A DNA stretch of 64,000 bases from Melieria omissa (Eukaryota; Arthropoda; Insecta; Diptera; Ulidiidae), in contig OZ020269.1 in the NCBI GenBank assembly GCA_963971225.1, positions 75,554,450 through 75,618,449 on the forward strand, in the 5' to 3' direction. The notes beneath the pieces are model-generated. The model ran no database searches and was not told the origin of the DNA. It saw only the letters and a list, made by a program, of their open reading frames with translations. The translations under genes were made by a program, and so were the position numbers. Within the stretch, counting starts at the first letter, position 1; every line of letters starts with the position of its first letter. Shown here piece by piece: positions 56,434 through 64,000 of the stretch.

Positions 56434-56512
56434 AATGCCGCGCAGAATTGCGTTGTCTGTTGAAGAAAGGGGTAAAATCTTGGCATACAACGATAGTGGT
56501 CTTTCTTTAAGG
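56434..56512 (+). pseudogene. Tc1-type transposase N-terminus, interrupted
   Basis: MPRRIALSVEERGKILAYND then SGLSLR, the first helix-turn-helix of Tc1-like transposases. It ends exactly at a TTAA (56507-56510) followed by GGGGGTCCCCTACTCTCGCG, the left end of a Kolobok-like MITE. Its right end was not found. Confidence 0.6.
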
Positions 56513-56960
56513 GGGTCCCCTACTCTCGCGGTTTCGAAAAATCGATTTTTTTTTTCATAATTTCAATCTATATGTATCTGAGAATACGCCACAGAAAGGA
56601 TTCCGTGAAAATCACATTTCTTTGCATGTTGCTGGGCACCGAAAGGTGCCCGTCCCCTGCAAGTTATACAACGTAATTTATCTTTAAACGCGTTTTCCCG
56701 AAAGTAGTGTTTTTTGGCTGCCGAGTAAGACTTTTTATAAAAGTATTAGTCCGATTTCGATAATTTTTTTTTTAATTGTTCAGAAAACATACCGCTATGT
56801 TTTCCCGTGACAGAATTTTTTTATTTTGCACTGTGTAAAAGTTATGCAACAATTTGTAAAAAAATGTTCACCTCTTTTTTTGACCTATTAGGCGCTATAA
56901 AAACGGAACAAAATAAAATTTTGAAAATCGTTATGATGCGTTCCATGCATGCGTTCTAGC
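56507..56960. repeat. Truncated TTAA-type (Kolobok-like) MITE
   Basis: Left end TTAA-GGGGGTCCCCTACTCTCG, with internal poly-A/T and CGTTTTCCCGAAAGTAG-type sequence like other members. No right terminal repeat, so truncated near 56960. Confidence 0.5.
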
Positions 56961-57160
56961 ACTTTTCAGGGTTGCAAATATCAGTTTCTGCAAGTCTTGC
57001 AATGTTGCAAGACATCGAGAATACCCCCATTATTTTTTTAAGTAGGGTAACTGCGGTTATTGTGGTATACCTATTTGTTTTTTTCCATATCACAGTCAAA
57101 TTGAATGCAATTCAACAGGCGACAAATTTCAAGTTCAAGTTCAAATTTCAATTTCAAGTA

Positions 57161-58375
57161 CAGTGGACGTTCAATACAACGAATCTTATGTTGTACCCCC
57201 AATTTGTTAAATCGAAAAATTCGTTAAATCGATTGATTTTTTTTTGGTTTAAACCATCCTTCTGTCATAACGTACGTCTGCGAGACGTATGCTCTTTTTA
57301 CGTTTTGCGCTCTCTTCCACAATTATTCTCACAGCAAATTCAAATTGTCAGTTATCTCAGTTATATTATTAGCAAATATGGCTTTTATTTTACAGAAACA
57401 TATACGATATCGTACATATTTCTGATGTAAGTGAAATATTTGCTGATAACGTACCTTTAAATATCGGTTTAAGATCGTAAATCTTTATACGTCTCCCGGA
57501 CGTATCGTTATGATTTCAAGGGTAAAAAATAACGTTATGACACCAGGGTTAAAGAAATAAGTCTCACATGTTCACGTTTTAACCTTCTGCCTGTCGCTTG
57601 GGGTCTATTTGACCCCAGGCGGAATTAAAAAAACGGTTGAGCGGTTTTGTGCACTCGTCTACTGGTATTATTTAGTGTTCATCGCGCTTACAACCTAATA
57701 ACAAATCGAGAAAAATACTTTTCGGGGCTGTATCCTTTTTTTGTGATTTATGTGTAACATTTCTTCATGTTTTGTCAGTAAATTATATAACCGTTTGATT
57801 GGGGTCATCCTGACCCCAAAGAACAAAGAACAGCGATTGCAATATTAAGCAAAGGACAGACAAAAGATTAAACAAATACCTTGTTTTACTCCAGCATTTT
57901 CAAAATACAATTTGTATTGTAACTATGTGGGTACAGTAAAAAGGTCTTCGATGCGGATTGTTTCTTTACCGCAAGTAAACTTTTCTGTATGGACATTTTT
58001 CTTGATTGATCATTGAAATTTTAATTTTTAAAAGAAAAACGCCGACCGAACGCTAAACAAATCCTGTGAAAATGATCAGCAATGCATACAAACAAAATTT
58101 GAAAATTTTGGTAACTTGACGTAAATTTGAAAGTTTTAACGTAACAAAAACAATTGAGGTACCGTTCACTTGACGACACCAAACATTCATTGTTATTGTA
58201 AAGAATGTGAATGCTCAAATAAAAACAATTTGAAGGGTGAAAAACAACATAATATCAAATCGAATAGCAAATTTCACTTTTGTTCGTAATCTAGACCCAT
58301 CAATGGAAAAAATTTGGCCGTACGTTAAATCGAAAATTCGTTAAATGGAAAGTTCGTTATACTGGACGTCCACTG
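57161..58375. mobile_element. Pogo-like composite MITE, copy B
   Basis: Ends CAGTGGACGTTCAATACAAC and ATACTGGACGTCCACTG, TA at 57159-57160 and 58376-58377. It contains the TTAA element at 57583-57867 and the same flanking blocks as copy A (TTCACTTGACG, GAATGTGAATGCTCAAA) in inverted orientation. Confidence 0.85.
57583..57867. mobile_element. piggyBac-like MITE nested in copy B
   Basis: Ends CCTTCTGCCTGTCG and GACAGACAAAAGA, TTAA at 57579-57582 and 57868-57871. It is the reverse complement of the copy at 43187-43469 and sits at the equivalent place in its host element. Confidence 0.8.
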
Positions 58376-58791
58376 TATTGGCTTTTAAAAAATCAACTTT
58401 AAACGCTTCTGATGAAATTTTTTAAAGATATTTTTGAAAGTTTGTAAATTCTGTGGTATAGCATGTTTGGGTAATGTGGTACTACTTCTTTCCTATATGC
58501 TAGAATTTATTCCACTAAATTGTATGAAAATATGATTTTTTAACATTATTATGCATGTGCAAATACGCACTCTGACTACTCGATTAGTCGTCGTCTTACT
58601 GCAGTAGATGGAAGTCAAGGCGAATTCATACAGGTGATAGCATAACGACAGCAACAATATTTCAATGTATTCTGTTGTAGTTTTTTGGGCTTAGATTGTC
58701 AAAATAAAGCTTGATTTTTTTCATTTTTAAGTGGTCACAGTTGTACACAGGCAATTTGACAATCCTTTCCCAAAATAAAAAAACAAAGCAG

Positions 58792-59929
58792 GGGGCTACT
58801 CTGTAATTCGATTCGAAAAGTGATGCTATTCGAAAGAAAAATCGTACTCTCTAACTCTTTCAAATTTATAACTTCGTTGCCAACAGTTTTTCATTTGTAC
58901 TTTTTTTTACAGTATGCATCAGAAATTGTCAAAAATGTAAACAAAAAATTTAAAATTGAAATACAGAAAAGCGCTTGGCGAAATGGATTCGTTGGCTTTA
59001 TGAATAGAAAATAAGAACCAAGATGAAAGCATTGAGCACAGAATCATTAGGGACCATTCCAACGTTATGGGCCTCAGTGACAAAAAGTGTGAAAAAGTTC
59101 GAATCGAATTTTCATGAAATCTTGTTTGATTCTCTACTTGGTATTGGAAACAATTTTTTTCTGCCACCGGTGTTTTGCCTTAAGTTTTTCGCTAGGGAGT
59201 CTGCGGTGTGTTGACAGTACTTGTGTTAGTGACTGCAGTAGCGTCATTTTCGACCTCATCAGTTTGCATCGCCATGTCTTTTTTAACGCTGCCACCTTGC
59301 AGCCCTATGCCGAACTTTACAGTGCCACTCATACCGTTAACAGCCTCACCTATGGAGAGCAACTGGGCGACCTGCTCCTCTAATGGACTTAGGGTGCAAT
59401 ACCTCGAAGGTCCTCCACCTGTATCGGAAATCCAGACTTGTTTCGCCATAGCTTAGCCTTAATATGGCTTTTGTAATCCGCCCAAACTGTGCATTACAAA
59501 TTGGTGTTTATGTTAGCAATAGTAAAGATATATAAAAAAGTCCTTTCTTCCATCCAACAACGTCACGCGAAGGGGGGCGGCCTGCAGCGTTTAACTCATT
59601 TGCCAGTCTTTTCCATAAGTTAGCTGCACAATTGTTTGCAGTGGCTGTCTTTAACTGTCCCTTGGCTAAGTCCGAATGTTCTTGGAAGAAATCAACTATA
59701 ATTTCGAATTGCCCCGATTTTGTGTTTTTTGACGAAGATGCCCCATAAATAGCGTTTATTACTCACGTGGAGCCATGAAACACCAACAACATTTTGAAAA
59801 ACTTACATTTTAATTTATTTGAATCGCTTTCCGAACCCAAAACCGCTATCGAATGAAATATCCGCAATTCGAATATATTTGACAAACGAATTCGAGTTGC
59901 GAAGTACGGAAAATTTCAGAGTAGCCCCC
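58792..59929 (-). mobile_element. Harbinger-like element nested in the MITE
   Basis: Ends GGGGCTACTCTG and CAGAGTAGCCCCC with a 3-bp repeat CAG at each side (58789-58791, 59930-59932). Comparison with the uninterrupted MITE supports the site. It encodes the Myb/SANT accessory protein but no nuclease. Confidence 0.72.
59192..59735 (-). pseudogene. Harbinger Myb/SANT-like accessory protein
   Basis: Minus strand: SGQFEIIVDFFQEHSDLAKG, LKTATANNCAANLWKRLANE, RPPSRDVVGWKK (59730-59555), a zeste-type Myb/SANT domain. After a ~55-bp AT-rich gap, possibly an intron or a degenerate join, WADYKSHIKAK follows. Then, one frame over, comes TGGGPSRYCTLSPLEEQVAQ (59425-59360), the conserved second block of this family. 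There is at least one frameshift near 59450. Confidence 0.75.
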
Positions 59930-59977
59930 CAGGTGATTCAACGAGGTCACCTGTATGAATTTGCCTTGATGGAAGTT

Positions 59978-60690
59978 CTACAACTGTTTTTTTACTACTT
60001 GCCGTGCCCTAAAGAGTGGTGTAAGCTAAAGTTATTTCTATTTTATTATTCCTTACACTCAAAACTACATTTCACATGTTGTCAGCATTCCATTTGAAAA
60101 ATTGTTGCTTTTCTGTCATACTCACATTACCCGAACTTGACTGTTTTTAAAGTAGTTATGAAAAAAATAAATTAATGTTTGTTATAGCAAAGAATATGAA
60201 GTGTATAGAAGGCGCATCTGAGCTCAAAAATTCAATTTTTTGTTTGCGAGCCTCATAGAGCTGAGGGAAGCCACAAAAGGGAAAGAGCGGAGACAGCAGC
60301 GTCAGCAGGAGAGCGAGCGCTTCAGTTTGCGCTCGTTGCAACGATTAAGCGATGTGAAAATGGGAGAGTAAGCCGATTTTTGTGCGTTTCACGTACACAG
60401 TCCGTGTGTGTTGGCAGTGATCAGCTCTTCACTGTGTCTGCTCTTTTCCCGATATTTGGGATTAGGGATTCCTTACAATTATTTGCTTTTTAAAGTATGT
60501 TCTCATTAATTTTCTGAATTAAATGCCAACACATGAACTTTTTTGGTTTAATTATGTAAATATTGATACGATGAGAAATTCTGTGCCGCTCTGTACAGGA
60601 TTGCTTTTCTCCACACGAATGTTTTCCAAGCATACTTTTAGGCATGCACTGTGAAGTACAGCAAAACTGTTATAAATTCGCTTGGTATAG
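59978..60690. other. Non-coding sequence with repeat blocks
   Basis: 60195-60225 (GTGTATAGAAGGCGCATCTG) belongs to the interspersed family at 22510 and 29165. No gene. Confidence 0.4.
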
Positions 60691-60708
60691 TCCGATATGG
60701 CAAGGATG

Positions 60709-60802
60709 GTTCTCGAAGAAATGGGCTGTGCGAGAATGGTCGAGCGCTTTCCAATTAGAAGTTGCAAGAAACTTCGGCGCGATAAGAAAACTGGTATAAA
60801 AG
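60709..60802 (+). promoter_or_regulatory. Heat-shock-type promoter-like site
   Basis: Two HSE dimers, TTCTCGAA (60710-60717) and GAAACTTC (60768-60775), lie upstream of a TATA box TATAAAAG at 60795-60802. A further GAA half-site is at 60758. Spacing (second HSE about 20 bp before TATA) is like insect Hsp promoters. A purine-rich leader follows. No heat-shock protein gene is downstream. Confidence 0.42.
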
Positions 60803-60906
60803 CAGCAGTGGCCGCGCAAGGGGTCGAGTCTGTGTTGAGCAAGCAATGGGGAAACATGCAATAGTAGTAGTGTAAAGTAGAACAAGTGCAAATTTGTAAA
60901 TAGCGA

Positions 60907-61109
60907 TTGTTAGTTTTGACTACGTTGCGCTGGATAACTGAAGTTGTTTATTTTCAAATACAATCAAAACGAACCGTCGATAACGAACTGGGGAATTTCG
61001 TAACAATATTAATGAAAAATATACCAAAGAAAACAAAGCTAAATGCATTGAATATGACGGGTCAATTGTCGTCCTTTGTATTTCGCATTTCTTCATTTAG
61101 CGAATCTCT
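60907..61109 (+). other. Unrecognised open frame after the promoter-like site
   Basis: The frame is open from 60907; first ATG 61013 (MKNIPKKTKLNALNMTGQLS), running to a plausible donor CAG|GTATGA at 61110. I do not recognise the protein; coding status is uncertain. Confidence 0.25.
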
Positions 61110-62239
61110 AACGATCAGGTATGATTTTTTTGCTAAATGCTGTAGTTTGACCGCAGGGTTGTTTTTTTGAATGCAGCTTATAAAGTCTTAATTTAATTGA
61201 ATTAAAAGCATACCCAAAGATTATTTTGACGCCTTTGGACAATAATATATTTTTCTACTCAATTTTATACAAACGTATTACGAAATGGCACCAAAAATAT
61301 ACAAATAAAAAGATAAATTTCTTTGGTCACAAAAAATGACTCACACCAGCTACACTGGCAATTTGAAATGAACTAGAACAACAACCCCGTTTTAGAAATT
61401 TATATGGAGGAAAAAGTACGTTCCTGATCAAGCTTGGGCCCTACTAGTAGGCCCCAAGGTTGCAATTTTGCAATAATATTAGTGTAATTCTGTGCATGTA
61501 TTTCTACCGGCTCTCCCAGTTTCACATCGCTTAATCGTTGCTCGTTGTCTGTGCAAGCTGAAGTACACTCACCCAACAACCACACATGAAATGAAAGCGC
61601 CACTTCACCTGTGTACACATGGGCGTATCAGGGTAGGGTCACGGATCGGTATTTGCGTCGCTAAAATTCGAAATTCTATGTTCTGTAAATATATAGAATT
61701 CTGTATTCTATTCTATTGAAACTCTATAATATAAGTTTTCAAATGTAGTTATGTCACCTCTCTAAATTTGTTCCTGGGTACGCGTGTATATTGCCACTAA
61801 GCAAATAAACACATAGAAGTGTCAACTGGCACAAATTTGCGTACCAGCGCAGTAGATCCCATACGCACTTCGGCTATTCGAACATATTCGCGATGACTTC
61901 GGCAAACTTCTCAATTCGAAGTCAGCTTTCATAATTTGCTTTATGTTGATGTGGTCAGTCGCACATCAACTGTGCGCTGTGATGATGTTACTGCTGCTGT
62001 TATGCGCCTTGCTTTCAGCGCAGCAGGTCCCATACGCACTTCGGCTAGCCGAAAATATTCGCAAAATTGTGTGCGTTGCCTTCACACGCAATGAAATAAT
62101 CAACCACCAAAAAAGCCAACAAAAGCAACAACACAATTTCACTTGTTCGCGCTTATTTTTGTGTGTATACCTTTTTTTCGATGACGATCGCTTTCGCTTC
62201 AACAAATTTGCTGATGATGAAACTTCGACTGATGGACTG
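61110..62239. other. Non-coding sequence with a direct repeat
   Basis: CCCATACGCACTTCGGCTA occurs at 61859-61877 and 62030-62048 with similar flanks. 61565-61620 resembles inverted sequence near 500. No gene. Confidence 0.45.
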
Positions 62240-63249
62240 GACTGGACATATTTCTTGGTCGATTATTTGCAGGTTATATGAATTGGATAAAAACAATTCA
62301 ACCCGCCTCTGTCCCAAATTGACAACAAAGCATATTCATCCTAATTCATTTGAAAAAATGAAGGTTAAATACACAACTCATATTTAGCAATACTGTATCC
62401 GCAGCCATAAAATCTTTCGTTGAAAATGGCTGTTATAATGATTGCAAAGAAAAAGCTTCGTCCACAGCTATATTTATTGAAAAAACAAACAGACTTTTTG
62501 ATTGTTTGAATAGCCATGTTCTTTTTGATAAAAAACCTTTCCGATCAGCTATTCGTGAGAATAACAATATCCAAAATTATTTGAAGGAAATGAAAAACTA
62601 TGTCAAAAGTTGTCAGTATTCTAAAACTGTATACTGTTGAAATGGTATAGTTTTATCAATTACTTCCGTTTTGTCTCTTTCACAAGATATCTGGGCGGAA
62701 AAATCCAATTTTCTTTTATTATCAAGACTTAATCAAGACCCGCGTGAAAATCTTTTTTATTTGGTAAAAAAAAGCGGAGTTACAAACAATAATCCTTCAC
62801 TTTTTGAGTTTGACCATATTCTTGCGATAATGATCTCAATGAAAATAATAGCATTTAAGGCAGGAACCTTCAATTGTGAACCAACTGACGAAGGTTCATT
62901 TATAATAATTGACAATAATACCAGTTTGTTTGAACATATGAGTGATGGTTCCCTTCGTTATTCCTCTGGTTTCATATTGATGCAAACTATTGAAAAATTT
63001 GACTGTCATAACTGCAAAAAGTTAATAAAAGATGAGCTTTGTGATTTACAAAGAAACGAAATGTTTATATTTTTCAAAAATTTCAACTATTTTAACAGTA
63101 GTATTAAAACTAAAAGCTCCAATCGACTAATTTTTTTTGTTTCAAAAATCGTTTACAACACATTTCATACGTTTTTTAAGGAAAACCCTCATTCCTCCAA
63201 TATAAAAAAGCTTTTGTACAATCTGTGTGTTGCAAACGTAACAAAGTAG
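62240..63249 (+). pseudogene. P-element-like transposase, C-terminal half
   Basis: ISWSIICRLYELDKNNSTRL, then CPKLTTKHIHPNSFEKMKVK, NTVSAAIKSFVENG, and later RLNQDPRENLFYLVKKSG with NNNPSLFEFDHILA. This succession is the GTP-binding/RNase-H-like C-terminal region of P-element/THAP9-type transposases (LNQDxxENLF is a hallmark). One frameshift near 62385 and one TGA at 62637-62639 break it. The THAP DNA-binding half and terminal repeats were not found. Confidence 0.78.
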
Positions 63250-63313
63250 ATGAATACAAAATGGAATTTTCAGAACCGTCTACTTGTTGGGAACATGAGC
63301 AATTTATATTAGA

Positions 63314-63905
63314 CTAGCTGACCCGGCGAACTTCGTCCCGCACGTAGGAAAATATTAATGTATGCTTATTGAAAGAAATGGCGAATAGGCGTTTGCTTCT
63401 TGCGTTCACAAAGTTACTTTTGAACCGCTTTTTCGTAGATTACGCTTGTATACCAACATATTCAGTGCTGTTGTCCTCAGCCCATGCTACTCCATGTAAA
63501 AATTTGGGCGTTCATTATATTGAAGTGTTCACTACATAGGGTGTTCACTATACCCAGACACGTTTATATATAGATTTAAGTTATATAGGTGATGCCACGC
63601 CCCCTCGTCCAATACCCGCCCCATTCCCTCTGTCGCAGGACATGACTAAATAGTAAGTTCGTAGTGAATTTAATTGATGTGTGACTTATGGTTCCAAAGT
63701 TATTATCTGAAAATATGCAAAATTCACGGTCAAAGATGGCATGGATTTTCCGAGTTTCCCAATAGATTTTCTGGAATTTTCTTTTGGCACGAACCTGAAC
63801 TGACTTAATACGAATCGAACAAAACAAACCCCATGAAAATCGGCCATTCCGTTTGAGCGTGATGCGGTCACACACATACTGCCATTCTCTTTTTATATAT
63901 ATAGA
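63314..63905 (-). mobile_element. Short Helitron-like element, 592 bp
   Basis: On the minus strand it starts TCTATATATATAAAAAGAG and ends ...GCCGGGTCAGCTAG, inserted between A and T. Shares internal blocks with 51882-55220. Similar TCTATATATATAAA...CTAGT repeats are widespread in insects. Non-coding; the minus-strand frames inside are by chance. Confidence 0.75.
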
Positions 63906-64000
63906 TTACTTTTAATAATTTTGCTAAGAAAAAATTGCACATGGTTAAGCGAGCAAATTGCAAGTAAAACGAAAAATAAGAATAAAATAAAAATACTAAA
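63906..64000. other. AT-rich end of window
   Basis: Nothing recognised. Confidence 0.4.

Larger units (their letters stand above)
55601..57028. mobile_element. TIR element (GGGGTATTCTCGATG) with nested insertions
   Basis: Ends GGGGTATTCTCGATGCCTTG and near complement (CAAGACATCGAGAATACCCC). It contains a hAT MITE (55750-55990) and, at 56434, the start of a Tc1-type transposase cut off by a TTAA-type element. The target duplication is not clear. Confidence 0.65.
58617..59967. mobile_element. Mutator-like MITE, copy 2, interrupted
   Basis: Ends AAGGCGAATTCATACAGGTG and complement with two changes. Flanking 10 bp are GATGGAAGTC and GATGGAAGTT (58607-58616, 59968-59977). The 195-bp copy at 11599 shows the undisturbed interior; here it is filled by a 1.14-kb Harbinger-like element. 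Confidence 0.82.

Noticed and set aside
56972..57430. 152-codon plus-strand frame
   Set aside because: Spans the end of one TIR element and the start of another (57028/57161), so it cannot be one gene.
61400..61618. Minus-strand frame with an LGEPVEIHAQNYTNIIAKL segment
   Set aside because: Looks protein-like, but no family recognised and part of it lies in sequence repeated near 500; left as uncertain non-coding.

Overview
The window looks like a piece of an insect nuclear genome, most likely a true fruit fly (Tephritidae, Diptera). The basis is: two fly-like host genes with GT-AG introns; AT-rich non-coding DNA; a tRNA-derived repeat of a kind I associate with tephritids; and a very high density of nested transposons of insect families. 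No bacterial, viral-genome, CRISPR, rRNA or functional tRNA signal was seen. The tephritid assignment is inference.

Layout. 0.5-10.2 kb: a truncated hAT-type MITE, a small tandem array, then a LINE (LOA/R1-like: ORF1, then ORF2 with endonuclease, reverse transcriptase, RNase H and a CCHC finger). A minus-strand LTR retrotransposon split the LINE, leaving a perfect 4-bp duplication. Where its gag should be, the LTR element carries a matrin-type zinc-finger ORF that looks like captured host sequence. 10.2-12.0 kb: three short inverted-repeat elements. 12.2-18.9 kb: a plus-strand host gene for a ZFC3H1-like nuclear RNA-surveillance protein. Seven exons join in phase for 1395 codons, ending in a C-x7-C-x4-C-x3-H finger. 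Its first intron carries a 108-bp satellite and a hAT MITE. 19.3-29.3 kb: retroelement fragments, two MITE families, a 3-kb foldback element with ~690-bp arms, a decayed mariner and a further TIR element. 29.6-36.3 kb: TTAA-flanked elements, including a Kolobok-type DNA transposon whose transposase is intact except for one TGA, then a PIF/Harbinger relic, a Harbinger-type MITE, a tRNA-derived SINE and a small TTAA element. 37.9-44.6 kb: a foldback arm, a TTAA MITE and a TA-flanked 3-kb element with a pogo-like composite inside it. 46.49-46.58 kb: the first coding exon of a MYLIP/Dnr1-like FERM E3-ligase gene; the rest of the window appears to be its first intron. 51.9-55.2 kb: a Helitron-like element with a ~145-bp tandem array and nested piggyBac-like, Harbinger-like and mariner insertions. 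55.6-60.0 kb: a TIR element, a second pogo-like composite copy, and a MITE with a Harbinger-like element inside. 60.7 kb: a heat-shock-type promoter-like site. 62.2-63.9 kb: a P-element-like transposase relic and a short Helitron-like element.

How it fits together. Two host genes sit in a transposon graveyard. Insertions are mostly nested, so relative ages can be read from target-site duplications. Only the ZFC3H1-like gene and the first exon of the MYLIP-like gene are supported as host coding sequence. Nearly everything else with coding potential is transposase or retroelement protein in some stage of decay.
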